A DNA stretch of 64,000 nt, from the NCBI GenBank assembly GCA_021628825.1, contig JAJXRY010000002.1, positions 868,001 to 932,000 on the forward strand, read 5' to 3'. The notes below the pieces were generated by a model that saw nothing but the letters and a program-made list of their open reading frames with translations, was not told the origin of the DNA and searched no databases. Shown here one piece after another: positions 1-11,356 of this stretch (its first letter is position 1; the number at the start of each line of letters is the position of its first letter). This DNA is from Lachnospiraceae bacterium (GTDB lineage Bacteria; Bacillota; Clostridia; Lachnospirales; Lachnospiraceae). The position numbers and the translations under genes are program-made.

Positions 1-1
1 C

Positions 2-964
2 CTGCGCCGTCACGGCTTTAAGCATTTTCAGATCACATCAACAAGGGCGTTTGAGACGATTTTCAAGATCCGGTACGAGATTATCGGGACGCCGAAGATC
101 AGCATTGTGATCGCCAACAAGGATCATCAGTCGGATCTGAAGCGGTGCATTGATTCCATTCTCGAAAAGTCTACGTATGAAAATTACGAAATTATTGTCG
201 TGGAAAAACAACAGCACAACGCCGGAAATTTTTCGCTTATTATAAAGAATTACAGGCTGCGTATGAAAAACGGCGCGACGGAAAACGACCGCAAAATACG
301 TGTCGTTACCTATACACCCAAAGAGGGAGAGACATTTAATTATTCCAAGGTGAATAATTACGGTGTTTCCTTTGCTGACGGAGAATATATCCTGTTATTG
401 AATAATGATACGCAGGTGATTACGGTGAACTGGCTGGAGGAGCTTCTGATGTATGCGCAGCGAAAGGATGTGGCGGCTGTGGGAGCGAAGCTCTATTACG
501 CCAACAAAACGATCCAGCATGCAGGCGTGGTGCTGGGACTTGGGGCGCACCGGACGGCAGGACACAGCCATTACGGCCAGCACCGGGATAACCTCGGCTA
601 TATGGGAAGACTTTGCTATGCACAGAATGTATCGGCGGTGACGGGAGCCTGTCTTTTGGTGAAAAAGAGCCTTTATGACGAGGTGGGAGGTCTTTCGGAG
701 GACTTTGCCATTTCCTTAAACGATGTGGATTTCTGTCTGAAACTGCGGGAAAAGGGCTACCTAAATGTCTTTACACCGTTTGCAGAGCTGTATCATTTCG
801 AGTCCATTTCCAGAGGCCTGGATGATCAGGGAGAAAAGGCAGAGCGCTATAATAAGGAGTCCGAGCATTTTCGGACGAAGTGGAAAGAGGTTCTTGCAAA
901 GGGCGATCCGTACTACAATCCGAATTTTTCTCTGGATCGGAGCGACTTTGCTTTGAAAATATAG
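2..964 (+). CDS. GT2 family glycosyltransferase, C-terminal part (runs off the window start)
   Basis: The frame is open from base 2, so this is the 3' part of a longer gene. A fresh GT-A fold begins with KISIVIANKD, typical of the second catalytic module of tandem GT2 enzymes used in rhamnose/glucan polysaccharide synthesis. Visible marks are the metal and nucleotide-sugar loop LLNNDTQ and the later NDVDFCLKLREKGY segment, which resembles the ED-containing acceptor/base region of GT2 enzymes. No membrane segment is visible in this part, so the enzyme probably works on the cytoplasmic face. It lies upstream of a phosphoglucomutase and three more GT2 genes, which supports a polysaccharide cluster. 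Donor and acceptor sugars cannot be told from the sequence. Confidence 0.85.
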   Translation: MRRHGFKHFQITSTRAFETIFKIRYEIIGTPKISIVIANKDHQSDLKRCIDSILEKSTYENYEIIVVEKQQHNAGNFSLIIKNYRLRMKNGATENDRKIRVVTYTPKEGETFNYSKVNNYGVSFADGEYILLLNNDTQVITVNWLEELLMYAQRKDVAAVGAKLYYANKTIQHAGVVLGLGAHRTAGHSHYGQHRDNLGYMGRLCYAQNVSAVTGACLLVKKSLYDEVGGLSEDFAISLNDVDFCLKLREKGYLNVFTPFAELYHFESISRGLDDQGEKAERYNKESEHFRTKWKEVLAKGDPYYNPNFSLDRSDFALKI

Positions 965-981
965 GGATATTGTGGTAAAAT
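953..981 (+). promoter_or_regulatory. Sigma-70-type promoter before the phosphoglucomutase gene
   Basis: TTGAAA at 953-958 and TAAAAT at 976-981 are separated by 17 bases, 73 bases before the mutase start codon. The -35 box overlaps the end of the preceding glycosyltransferase gene. Confidence 0.5.
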
Positions 982-1053
982 ATCTCTGGTAGTCCGAATG
1001 CCGGCTGGAACGGCAGAAAGATGATCAAAATATCGTAAACAGGAGGAGCAGTT

Positions 1054-2774
1054 ATGAGCTACAAAGAGCAATATGATTTCTGGTTAAAGGATTCTTATTT
1101 TGACGAGAAGACAAAGGCAGAATTGCAGGCGATTTCAGGAGATGAGAAGGAAAGCGAAGACCGTTTCTATAAAGAACTGGAATTTGGTACCGGCGGACTT
1201 CGTGGTGTGATCGGAGCAGGAACAAACCGTATGAACATTTATACCGTTCGTAAGGCAACACAGGGACTTGCAAACTACATCATCAAGCAGGGTGGCAAGG
1301 ACAGAGGCGTTGCAATCGCATACGACTCCAGAAGAATGTCACCGGAATTTGCAGATGAAGCAGCACTTTGTCTTGCTGCAAACGGAATCAAGGCTTATGT
1401 GTTTGATGCACTCCGCCCGACTCCCGAACTTTCCTTTGCACTCCGTACCTTGCATTGCATTTCCGGTATTGTGATCACCGCAAGCCACAATCCCCCGGAA
1501 TATAACGGATACAAGGCTTACTGGGAAGATGGTGCACAGGTAACCGCTCCTAAAGATAAAGAAATTATTGCAGAAGTAAAGGCCGTAACCGATTACCATT
1601 CCGTAAAGACCATGGACAAGAAGGATGCAATGGATCAGGGACTTTATGTTGTAATCGGTAAAGAAATTGACGATGCTTACATGGCAGAGTTAAAGAAGCA
1701 GATTATTCACCCGGATATTATTAAGGAAGTTGCAGATGATATCCGTATCGTTTATTCTCCGTTCCATGGAACAGGAAACGTACCGGTCCGCCGTATTCTT
1801 TCCGAGCTTGGCTTCAAGCATGTATATGTGGTACCGGAGCAGGAGCTTCCTGATCCTGACTTTACCACACTGGAATATCCGAACCCGGAAGATCCGAAGG
1901 CATTTACCCTTGCATTAAAGCTTGCTAAGGAAAAGAATGCAGATATCGTACTGGCAACCGACCCGGATGCAGACCGTCTTGGTATTTATGCACTGGATAC
2001 AAGACCGGCGAATATGTACCGTTTACCGGAAATATGTCCGGAATGCTGATTGCAGAATATATTTTAAGAGAGCGTACCGCAACAAAGACCATGCCTGTTA
2101 ATCCGGCACTGGTTACAACCATCGTTACCACCAATATGGCACGTGCCATTGCAGAAGCTTACGGAGTACGTTTCGTGGAAGTACTGACCGGATTCAAGTA
2201 TATCGGTGAGCAGATTAAGTTCTTTGAACAGAGCAACTCCAACAATTATGTATTCGGTCTGGAAGAAAGCTATGGCTGTCTTGCAGGTACTCATGCAAGA
2301 GATAAGGATGCCGTTGTTGCCGTAATGTGTCTGTGCGAGGTAGCTGCATGGTGTAAGAAGCATGGTATTACTGTATGGGATCAGATGCTGAAGCTCTATG
2401 AAGAATACGGATATTATAAGGAAACACAGTATGCCATCACCTTAAAGGGTATCGACGGATCCAAGCAGATCGCAGAGATGATGGACAAATTAAGAAACAA
2501 CCCGCCGAAGAACTTCGGAGAATTACAGGTAAAAGAGCTTCGTGACTACGACAAGGATATAATTACAGATCTTGCTACCGGAGCAACCAGACCTACCGGA
2601 CTTCCGAAGTCCAACGTACTTTATTTTGATCTTACGAATGATTCCTGGTGCTGTGCACGTCCCTCCGGAACAGAACCGAAGATCAAGTTCTATATGGGAG
2701 TGAAGGGAACCAGCCTTCAGGATGCAGAAGAGAAGCTGAATAAGCTGACAGAGGATCTTAAGGCCGTTCTGTAA
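1054..2774 (+). CDS. pgcA: Phosphoglucomutase/phosphomannomutase family protein (one frameshift)
   Basis: Alpha-D-phosphohexomutase of about 573 residues, interconverting hexose-6-phosphate and hexose-1-phosphate. It carries all four family loops: the phosphoserine loop TASHNP, the metal loop DPDADR, the sugar loop GLEESYG and the phosphate loop RPSGTEPK. An AGGAGGAG ribosome site lies 5-6 bases before the ATG. The frame breaks at 2001-2002, where adding one A to a two-A run (GATACAAAGACC) restores the continuous protein LDTKTGEYVPF, so the break is probably a sequencing error. In a polysaccharide cluster the likely job is supplying glucose-1-phosphate for UDP-glucose or dTDP-rhamnose synthesis. 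The substrate is inferred from context; the gene symbol is by family. Confidence 0.88.
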
Positions 2775-2784
2775 GTCAAAAATT

Positions 2785-4176
2785 ATGGCAAAATTATTAA
2801 AAACTCAGTAATTTGAAGAAAACCATATATTATCTGAAGAAGAATGGACTTCGCAAGGCGTATTATGCGGCGAGGGAACGTGCTTCTTCTGAAATAAAGG
2901 ATGACTATCATTATGAGCCCTTGCCGGATGCTGTTTTTAAAAGAACAGGCCGGCAAGGCCTCTGAGTTTTCAACCACATTCAGTATTCTGGTTCCAACCT
3001 TTGAAACAAGGGAAGAGTTCCTTCGGGCTATGATCGACTCGGTTCTTGCACAGACCTATGGAAACTGGGAACTGATTCTTGCAGATGCCAGTAAAACGGA
3101 CCGGGTATCGGAGGTTGTAAAGGAATATACCGATGTACGTATTCACTATCACAGATTGAAAGAGAATCTGGGGATATCCGGAAACACGAATGAAGCATTG
3201 AAGGCAGCGACAGGAGAGTATGTTGCATTGCTTGACCATGACGATTTACTGACAGGGGATGCCCTGTTTGAATGTGCCTCTGTGATTGAAGCGTATCGGG
3301 AGAAAAATATAGAATTACGCATGTTATATTCCGATGAGGATAAATGTAACAGTGATGCAACTTCATTTTATGAAGTGAACCGGAAACCGGAGTTTAATCT
3401 GGACTTAATATTATCGAATAATTATATCTGTCATCTGCTTGTTATGCAGAGAAAGCTTATGCAGGAGCTGGGATTCCGCAGCAGTGTCGATGGGGCACAG
3501 GATCATGATATCATCCTGCGGGCCGTAGACCGGATGCTGGGAGAGGACAGGCATGCATCCAGAAAGGCAGAACTGCCGGTTGCCCATATTCCGAAGGTAC
3601 TGTATCACTGGAGATGTTATGAAGGCTCTACGTCAGAGAATCCGGAAAGCAAGCGTTATGCTTACGAAGCCGGCAAGCGTGCGGTAGAGGATTTTTTTGA
3701 AGGCGCGGGAGTACCGGGCCGACGTGGTCCATACCTGTCATCTGGGATTCTTTCGTGTAAATTATCAGCCGGATCTGTTAAGCAACCGGCCGGATGCAGC
3801 CGTGGTCGGAGGAAAACTCATCGACCGGCATAACCGTGTAGTAGGCGGTATTTATGATGAAAGTAAGGAGCCCTTATATCTGGGACTCCATAAAGAATAT
3901 AGTGGTTATATGCACCGGGCATCCTGTCAGCAGGAGGCTTATGCAGTGGACATTCGCTGCATGGTCTGTTCGGAGGAAGCGCAGAAGGTGCTGACAGAAC
4001 TCACCGGACTGCCATATGTCAGGCATCCCCATACGGGATATTTCCTGTATCAGGATCTCCTCAAAACGGATGCGGATTATCGGGAATTAAGCCTGAGATT
4101 TTGTGAAGAACTTCGCAGAAGAGGAAAACGAATCGTCTGGGATCCGGAAATGGTGCAGCGAATTGAACAAAGATAG
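2785..4176 (+). CDS. GT2 family glycosyltransferase (several frameshifts)
   Basis: Reconstructed protein of about 460 residues. It begins MAKLLKLSNLKK, followed by a basic helical segment NGLRKAYYAARER and a GT2 domain starting FSILVPTFET, with the DXD-like ALLDHDDLL. The C-terminal half has VVGGKLIDRHNRVVGGI, seen in tandem glycosyltransferases of rhamnan-type polymers. Three homopolymer repairs are needed: A5 at 2799-2803 read as 4, A4 at 2939-2942 as 3, and T7 at 3692-3698 as 6. The start at ATG 2785 depends on the first repair; otherwise TTG 2813 would serve. Neither start has a strong ribosome site. Sugar specificity is unknown. Confidence 0.75.
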
Positions 4177-4185
4177 GACAGAAGC

Positions 4186-5071
4186 ATGAAAACGACAGTG
4201 GTAATTCCCAATTACAATGGACGGAACTATCTGCGGGACTGTCTTACTTCCCTGCTGAGGGGAAGCGAGGCTCCTGCCATAATTGTTGTGGATAACGGTT
4301 CTGCCGATGAAAGTGCCGCCATGGTGAAGGAAGCGTTCCCGACGGTAAAACTGATTGCGCTTCCCGAAAACCGGGGATTCAGTGCAGCGGTGAATATCGG
4401 AATCCATGAGGTCGAAACAGAATATGTTTTTTTCTGTTAAATAACGATACCGTTGTTTTAAAAGATACAATCGAAAGACTGGAAGCTGCAATGGAACGTC
4501 ATCCAAATGCGTTTTCTGTGGCTGCAAAAATGCTGCAGATGAAGAATCCGGGGCTGGTTGACAGTACCGGAGATCTTTTTATTGTGCATTAGGCTGGGCA
4601 TTTGCGCGGGGAAAGGATCAGAGGTCCGAGAAATTCAGGGAAGAAACCCCCGTTTTTCTGCCTGCGCCGGAGCGGCGCTTTACCGGAAAAGCCTTGTTTG
4701 AAGAAATTGGTGATTTTGACGAGAATCATTTTGCCTATCTGGAAGATATTGACATTGGGTATCGTGCGAATATCTATGGATACCGGAATTATTATGCACC
4801 GGGAGCTTTGGTGTTCCATGCAGGAAGTGGCTCTTCCGGATCAAGATATAATAAGTTCAAGGTCGATTTATCTTCCCGGAACAGTATCTATCTGATTTAT
4901 AAAAATATGCCGGTATTACAGGTGTTATTAAATCTGCCGTTCCTGCTTCTTGGATATCTTGTGAAGATTTTGTTTTTCCTGAAAAAGGGGCTCGGGGTAG
5001 ATTATATCAAAGGCCTTGGAAAAGGCTTCCAGCTTGCTTTTTTTCTAAGAAGGGAAGAGAACATAAGGTAA
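4186..5071 (+). CDS. GT2 family glycosyltransferase (about four frameshifts)
   Basis: Starts MKTTVVIPNYNGRNYL with the early GT2 motif VVDNGSADES. The frame is then lost at T7 4427-4433 (next residues LLNNDTVVLKD after repair), T5 4576-4580, T5 4653-4657 and A4 4687-4690. With one-base repairs at those runs the protein is continuous to FLRREENIR and about 295 residues long, the usual size for WcaE/RfbN-like rhamnosyltransferases. The region YLEDIDIGYRANIYGYRN is the acceptor-side ED motif. A hydrophobic stretch LLNLPFLLLGYLVKILFFL near the C-terminus suggests membrane association. The product may instead be a pseudogene, but the run-length pattern argues against it. Confidence 0.75.
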
Positions 5072-5167
5072 GATTTTCCATGAAGCATCTGGGAAATTAT
5101 GTGGCAATACAACTACAGTTATGGGCGAATATGTTCCGCCGTCTGCAGTGGTAGAAAGGGTTGTACG

Positions 5168-6583
5168 ATGATTAAGGACAATCAGAAATTATTAAATCGA
5201 ATGCATGTGTTGATTGATGCGGTTGTGACGGCAATCTCCTATCTCATGGCTTGGTATCTGAAATTTGCTACCGGCTTTGCAGAGACGGACCCGAATGTCG
5301 GTGTGCTGGATATGTACACGTATTTCCGCGCATTGTATATTCTGGTTCCGCTTTATCTGGTGCTGTATTATTTCTTTAATTTATATGCACCAAAGCGGGC
5401 GACGAGGCGTAAATACGAGCTTTTCGCAATTGCGAAGGCAAATACGGTAGGTCTCATTCTGTTTATGACCCTGCTGTATATGATCAATCAGCTTGATATT
5501 TCCCGATTTGTGCTGGGTGCCTTTTATATCATCAATATTATTCTGATGACGCTCTGCCGGACGATGATCCGGAACATTCTGTATTTTTTCCGCAGAAAGG
5601 GTTATAACCTGAAGTACATTTTGCTGGTTGGTTATTCCAGTGCGGCGGAGGAATATATTACCAGAATCATTGCAAATCCGCAGTGGGGCTACGTAATCAG
5701 GGGGATTCTCGATGATACCATGCCAAGCGGAACCGTGTATAAGGGAGTTAAGGTTGTGGGAAGAATAGAGAATATCAGGTATATTCTTCCGGAGAACAAG
5801 CTGGATGAAATCGCGATTACACTTGCACTGAAGGATTATGAGCAGCTGGAGTCCATCGTGGATCTGTGTGAGAAGTCCGGTGTGCATACGAAGTTTATTC
5901 CGGATTACAATTCCCTGGTGCCGAGTCACCCCTATACAGAGGATCTGATGGGTCTTCCGGTGATCAATATCCGTTATGTACCATTAACGAATCCGGTGAA
6001 TAGTATATTAAAGAGAACCATGGATATTCTGGGCGCCTGCTTTGGTATTGTTATCGCTTCTCCGGTGATGCTGGTCTGTGCGATTTTAGTAAAAGCAACC
6101 AGTGAAGGACCGGTGATCTTTAAGCAGGAACGAGTGGGACTTCATAATAAAGTATTTAAGATGTACAAATTCCGGACGATGGAAGTACAGAAGCAGTCTG
6201 CAGAGGAAAATGCATGGACGGTCAAGAATGATCCGCGTGTCACGAAGGTTGGTAAATTTATGCGTAAGACCAGTCTCGATGAACTGCCACAGCTTTTTTT
6301 AACATTCTGATGGGAGAAATGTCGCTGGTTGGACCGCGGCCGGAGCGGCCACAATGGGTAGATAAATATAAGGAAGAAATTCCGAGATATATGATTAAGC
6401 ATCAGGTGCGGCCGGGACTGACCGGCTGGGCGCAGGTCAATGGATATCGTGGCGATACATCAATCCGCAAGCGTATCGAATATGATCTGTTTTTATATTG
6501 AAAACTGGAGTCTTGCCCTCGATATTAAGATTTTTGTTCATGACGATTTTTTCAAAGGCTTTGTGAATAAGAATGCCTATTAA
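5168..6583 (+). CDS. Polyprenyl glycosylphosphotransferase, initiating exopolysaccharide enzyme (frameshifted)
   Basis: Member of the WbaP/CpsE/PssY family, which moves a sugar-1-phosphate from a nucleotide sugar to undecaprenyl phosphate as the first membrane step of polysaccharide repeat-unit synthesis. The N-terminal half has several membrane helices, followed by a Rossmann-like CoA-binding region (YILLVGYSSAAEE) and the C-terminal sugar transferase domain with KRTMDILGA, FKMYKFRTM, DELPQL, SLVGPRPERP and GWAQVNGYRG. The start is ATG 5168, with AAAGGG upstream. Repairs are needed at T7 6294-6300 and T5 6490-6494; two more compensating errors near 6532-6552 are likely because KILFMTIFKGFVNKNAY would be the expected ending. 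Length is about 470 residues, normal for the family. Confidence 0.85.
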
Positions 6584-6617
6584 AGGCGCAGGCAGGCGCA
6601 AGTTTGTATGAATCTGG

Positions 6618-6646
6618 TTGAAGTGGGAACATTAATATGGTAAAAT
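6618..6646 (+). promoter_or_regulatory. Sigma-70-type promoter before the LCP gene
   Basis: TTGAAG at 6618-6623 and TAAAAT at 6641-6646 are 17 bases apart, about 60 bases before the proposed start codon at 6709. Confidence 0.5.
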
Positions 6647-6708
6647 GCTAGATTATGGGGAGAACGAAAGAAGAAACCCACATATGGTATTTGAAAGGGA
6701 GAAAAGGT

Positions 6709-8036
6709 ATGACCACAAATAATCAAAGACCTTCACAAGGAAGATCATCACAAGGCAGACCTTCACAGGGAAGACCTGCACAGAAGAGACCCGCACAGCA
6801 CAGTCAGGCTACACGCAGCTCTTCGCAGAAGAGAACATCATCCCGTAGAGACGATTACTATGAGGATGACTATTACGAAGACGATTATTATGAAGACAGC
6901 CGTTCTTCCAGGGGGAAAAAGAGTACCCCTTCGAAGAAATCCTCAAATGGTAAGAATCATAAAAAAAAGAGCAAAACCTCCAAGATTATTTTTATTTATT
7001 GTAGAAATCCTGGTTCTGTTACTCATGGTTATGGTATTATGGACTGTTTTAAAGACTGAAAAGGTTGGTAAGGTAGATCTGCCGGAGGAAGATATTGTCA
7101 TCAATCCGGAGGTTGAAAAGCTGCAGGAGCAGGAAGGCTCGGTGCTGCAGGGATATCGCAATATTGCGTTATTCGGTGTAGACTCCACAGAGGGAGCACT
7201 GACCAAGAATACCCGGAGCGATACTATTATGATTGCCTCCATTAATCTGGATCCCGGCGATTGTAAGCTGGTCAGCGTATATCGTGATACCTACCTGAAC
7301 TTAAGCAATGATACCTACAATAAATGTAATGCTGCTTATGCAAAGGGTGGACCGATGCAGGCGATCAATATGCTGAACATGAACCTGGATATGAACATTA
7401 CCGATTTCGTAACAGTCGGATTCAGCGGTCTCACAGAGACAATTGATGCACTGGGCGGTGTTTATATTGATGTTAAGGAAGAAGAAATTTCCCATTTGAA
7501 TAACTACCAGATCAGTATTGTCGGTACAACGAAGGATGGTAAGACCTATACCGCAGCAGAGGGAAGCTATACGCCGGTAACACAGGCCGGATACCAGAAG
7601 TTAAACGGTCTGCAGGCAACGGCTTACTGTCGTATCCGTTATGTCGGTAACGACTTCGAGCGTACTGCAAGACAGCGTCGTGTATTAAAGGCGGTTGCAG
7701 ATGAAGCCAAGAAGGCATCTCCCGCACAGCTTGAAAAAGATTGCCAACTCTGTATTTGATAAGGTATATACGTCCTTTGATATTACAGAAATTGTGTCAC
7801 TGCTTGGAAATATCAGTAAATACAATATCGTGGATGAGGGTGGATTCCCGACCGCTGATATGTTGACAACCGGTAACATTGGTAAGAAGGGTAGCTGTGT
7901 AGTTCCCCAGAGTCTGGAATCCAACGTTACCTGGCTGCATGAATTCCTGTTTGATGAGAAGGATTACGAACCTTCTTCAGCAGTTAAGGAATATAGTGCG
8001 AAGATTGCGGCAGATACAGATGGTTATGTGAAATAA
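6709..8036 (+). CDS. LytR-CpsA-Psr (LCP) family cell-wall polymer attachment protein (two frameshifts)
   Basis: LCP enzymes transfer lipid-linked glycopolymers to peptidoglycan outside the membrane. The reconstructed protein of about 442 residues has a cytoplasmic N-terminus rich in Q, R, S and P, with an imperfect repeated motif SQGRP. An acidic-aromatic tract follows (three DDYYE-type repeats), then a lysine-rich stretch and one membrane helix (IVEILVLLLMVMVLWTV). The LCP domain has FGVDSTEG, the Arg-containing NTRSDTIMIASI and SVYRDTYLN, and the late CRIRYVGNDFERTARQR. Repairs: T3 near 6995-6997 read as 2, and A5 at 7734-7738 read as 4. Its position after the sugar transferase fits attachment of the polymer made by this cluster. 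Confidence 0.88.
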
Positions 8037-8104
8037 ATAAAGACTGTTTTGTATATGCAGAGCTGATAATTGGTAAAACAAAGAAAACAGAAACAGATAG
8101 ATAG

Positions 8105-8132
8105 AAAAGGGTCTTTGTGAAAGGCCCTTTTT
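8105..8132 (+). terminator. Rho-independent terminator after the LCP gene
   Basis: AAAGGGTCTTT and AAAGGCCCTTT form an 11-bp stem with one wobble pair around a GTG loop, ending in a T run. It closes the first transcription unit. Confidence 0.75.
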
Positions 8133-8158
8133 CGTATATGGAAAAGAGAACGGAAACG

Positions 8159-9085
8159 ATGCTTAAATACGATGTGATCATTCCGGTGTACAGGCCGGGG
8201 GAAAAACTGAATAAGCTGATCGATGCGTTGCTGTCACAGTCCCTGCAGCCCGGTAAGATCATTATGGTGAATACAGAACGGGAAGAATTCCTGAAATTCA
8301 GTCCGGAAGAAGCGTTTCTGGCACGGAGTCCGCTGCTGGAACTGCATCATATTAAAAAGGCAGAGTTTAACCATGGGGCAACGCGGAATTATGGAGTATC
8401 ATTAAGTGATGCGCCGTTTTTTGTCTGCATGACGGATGATGCCATTCCCGCAGGAAATACTGTGATGGAAGAGCTTTTAAAGCCTTTTACATCGGAAAGC
8501 ATTGGGGTTTCTTATGCGAGACAGCTTCCGGCATCGGATTGTGGGATCATCGAGCGTTATACGCGGAGCTTTAATTATCCGGAGGAGTCAAGGATTAAAA
8601 CGGCAAAGGATCTGCCGGAGCTTGGGATTAAGACCTTTTTTGCTTCCAACGTATGTGCAGCCTACCGGAGAAGCTATTTTGATGCATTGGGAGGATTTAC
8701 GGATCATACGATTTTTAATGAGGATATGATCTATGCAAGGCATCTGATTGATGCAGGATATGCGATTTCCTATTCGGCAAAGGCAGAGGTGGTTCATTCC
8801 CACAATTACAGTGGAATGGAGCAGCTTCACCGGAATTTCGATCTGGGCGTATCGCATGCACAGTTTCCGGAGGAATTTAGCGGAATCCGGGCAGAATCCG
8901 AAGGCAGAAAACTGGTTTTACAGACCTGCCGGTATTTAATGAAGATCCATAAGCCATGGCTGATCGTGAAGCTGATCTGGCAGAGTGGATGTAAATACAT
9001 CGGATATTTTCTTGGAAAACGTTACCAGAAATTCCCCGCATGGTTTGTAAAGCGGTGCAGCATGAACCGGAGTTATTGGGAGTGA
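8159..9085 (+). CDS. GT2 family glycosyltransferase (rhamnosyltransferase-like)
   Basis: Intact protein of about 308 residues beginning MLKYDVIIPVYRPGEKL. It resembles RfbF/rhamnosyltransferase-type GT2 enzymes: KKAEFNHGATRNYG (the characteristic FNHG.TRN motif), CMTDDAIPAG as the DXD site, and NEDMIYARHLIDAGY as the acceptor-side motif. An in-frame ATG at 8138 would add seven residues; anything further upstream lies inside the terminator hairpin and is unlikely. The C-terminus is basic and probably peripheral to the membrane. It is the last gene of the polysaccharide region. The rhamnose assignment is by family resemblance only. Confidence 0.8.
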   Translation: MLKYDVIIPVYRPGEKLNKLIDALLSQSLQPGKIIMVNTEREEFLKFSPEEAFLARSPLLELHHIKKAEFNHGATRNYGVSLSDAPFFVCMTDDAIPAGNTVMEELLKPFTSESIGVSYARQLPASDCGIIERYTRSFNYPEESRIKTAKDLPELGIKTFFASNVCAAYRRSYFDALGGFTDHTIFNEDMIYARHLIDAGYAISYSAKAEVVHSHNYSGMEQLHRNFDLGVSHAQFPEEFSGIRAESEGRKLVLQTCRYLMKIHKPWLIVKLIWQSGCKYIGYFLGKRYQKFPAWFVKRCSMNRSYWE

Positions 9086-9172
9086 ATAGTAACTATTGGG
9101 ACTGATGACTGGAGGAATGCGGACTGGGACGACGCTGAACGGGAAGAGGGTTGCCAGTATGGTCTAAAAAAA

Positions 9173-9190
9173 ATGATATAAGTATATCAT
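9173..9190. other. AT-rich palindrome upstream of glmS
   Basis: ATGATATA-AG-TATATCAT is a perfect 8-bp inverted repeat in the 209-base gap before glmS. It could be an operator or a small hairpin. The rest of the gap shows no clear terminator, and I see no glmS ribozyme core in it. Confidence 0.35.
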
Positions 9191-9294
9191 AGTGTTTTAT
9201 ACATTTTGAGAACAGAATGTGAAATGACGGAATCGTTAATGATGAGAATTTAAAGACAAAGTTGGAATTCAAAGTTGATTTTGGAGGATCGAAT

Positions 9295-11122
9295 ATGTGT
9301 GGAATTGTTGGATATATTGGGAAGCATCAGGCAGCCCCGATTATTTTTAGAGGGACTTGCAAAGCTGGAATACCGTGGTTATGATTCCACCGGTATGGCA
9401 GTTTTTGATGGAAAAAAGATTAATATTCAGAAGGCGGCTGGCAGACTGCAGGTGCTTGAGAATATGACAAGAGGCGGAGAAACAATGCCGGGATGTGTCG
9501 GAATCGGACACACCAGATGGGCAACGCATGGACAGCCGACCGATGTGAATGCACATCCGCATGATAATAAGGCCGGTACGATTGCTGTTGTACATAACGG
9601 AATTATCGAGAACTATCAGCAGTTAAAGAAGCGTCTTTTAGATCATGGCTATGAATTTGTATCGGATACCGATACCGAAGTTCTGGTACAGCTGATTGAC
9701 TATTATTATAAAGGAAATCCCCTGGAAGCAATCACGAAGGTTATGCATCGTGTGGAAGGATCCTATGCACTTGGCATCCTTTTTGCAGATCATCCGGATG
9801 AAATTTATGCGGTACGTAAGGATTCTCCGCTGATTGTTGGAACAAGCAGTGAAGGAAGCTTCATTGCATCTGATGTACCGGCAGTTTTGAAGTACACCAG
9901 AGAGGTTTATTACATTGACAACCAGGAAGTGGCCGTTTTAAGAGAGAATGAAATTCACTTCTATACGGTAGATGAAGAAGAAATCCAAAAGACACCGACT
10001 CATATTGACTGGGATGCCGAGGCTGTTGCGAAGGGCGGATACGAGCATTTCATGTTAAAGGAGATTTACGACCAGCCAAGAGCAGTCCGTGAAACCTTTG
10101 AAAAACATGTGAAGGACGGCAATGTGGAGATTGAAGAGCTTCATATGACCGATGAAGAGATTAAGAAGCTTTCCCGTATTCATATTGTGGCATGTGGCAC
10201 TGCCTATCATGCCGGTATGACAGCAAAATATATCATTGAATCTATGGCACGGATTTCCGTAGAAGTGGATATGGCTTCTGAGTTCCGTTACCGGAATCCG
10301 ATTATTGAAGAGGGAGCACTGGTGATTGTGATCAGCCAGTCCGGTGAAACGGCAGATACCCTGCAGGCACTCAGAGATTCCAGGGCACGAGGCGCAAAGG
10401 TATTAGGTATTGTGAATGTGGTTGGTTCTTCCATAGCGAGAGAGGCAGACAGTGTCATGTATACCTGGGCAGGACCGGAAATTGCGGTTGCCTCCACGAA
10501 GGCATACTCAGCCCAGCTGATAGCAATCTACCTTCTGGCAATGAAGTTTGCGAGAGTAAAGGGTACCATTTCCGAAGAGGAATATCAGCAGCTCATTTTA
10601 GATCTTCGCCGTCTTCCGGAGCAGATAGAATTACTTCTTGGTAATAAAACGAAGATTCAGCGGTTTGCGAACCGTTATGTGGCTGCAAAGAGCGTTTTCT
10701 TTATTGGAAGAGGACTGGACTATACCTTATCCATGGAGGGCTCTTTGAAGCTTAAGGAAATTACTTACATGCATTCCGAAGCATACGCAGCAGGGGAATT
10801 AAAGCATGGACCGATTTCCCTGATTGAAGATGGAACACTGGTAATGACTTCTCTTACGCAGGAAGATTTGTATATGAAGACGATCAGCAACATCCGTGAA
10901 GTAAAGTCCAGAGGCGCATTTGTATTAGCCCTCACAACAACGGGACATGATGATATTGAGGATACTGCCGATTATGTACTTTATATTCCGCAGACCAACA
11001 AGTACTTTACGAACTCATTAGCCATTATTCCGTTCCAGATGTTTGCTTATTATGTATCCGTTGGTAAGGGACTTGACGTCGATAAGCCCCGTAACCTTGC
11101 AAAGTCTGTAACTGTAGAGTAG
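9295..11122 (+). CDS. glmS: Glutamine-fructose-6-phosphate aminotransferase (isomerizing) (one frameshift)
   Basis: Makes glucosamine-6-phosphate from fructose-6-phosphate and glutamine, the first step to UDP-GlcNAc. The start is ATG 9295 (MCGIVGYIG), where Cys1 is the nucleophile of the N-terminal glutaminase domain. It is preceded by GGAGG with an 8-base gap. The frame shifts at T5 9344-9348, which should be T4 to give PIILEGLAKLEYRGYDS. HTRWATHG and HNGIIEN belong to the glutaminase domain. Two SIS sugar-isomerase domains follow, with the conserved SQSGETADTL and a C-terminal DVDKPRNLAKSVTVE. Length after repair is about 608 residues, standard. Confidence 0.96.
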
Positions 11123-11205
11123 AAGACCATATAAAGAGAAGAAAACAGGGATCCCACGAAGCAGAAATGGGTTTGTATAAATGTTAGGTAAACAAAATAG
11201 ACAGT

Positions 11206-11237
11206 TCCGCATCTTCAAAGGAGGATGCGGATTTTTT
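11206..11237 (+). terminator. Rho-independent terminator after glmS
   Basis: TCCGCATC and GATGCGGA form an 8-bp stem followed by six T bases. Confidence 0.85.
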
Positions 11238-11356
11238 AAATATCACAAAAGGATCATATTTAAGACACAATTTCAACACATTTATTTCCTATACTGTGAA
11301 TCATAGAAGAAAGGAAAGGTTTTTCAGGAAAGGTTTTTTTAAAGGAGGCAGTTATC

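Noticed and set aside
2001..2049. Programmed frameshift in the phosphoglucomutase gene
   Set aside because: No slippery heptamer or downstream structure; one missing A explains it, as in many neighbouring genes.
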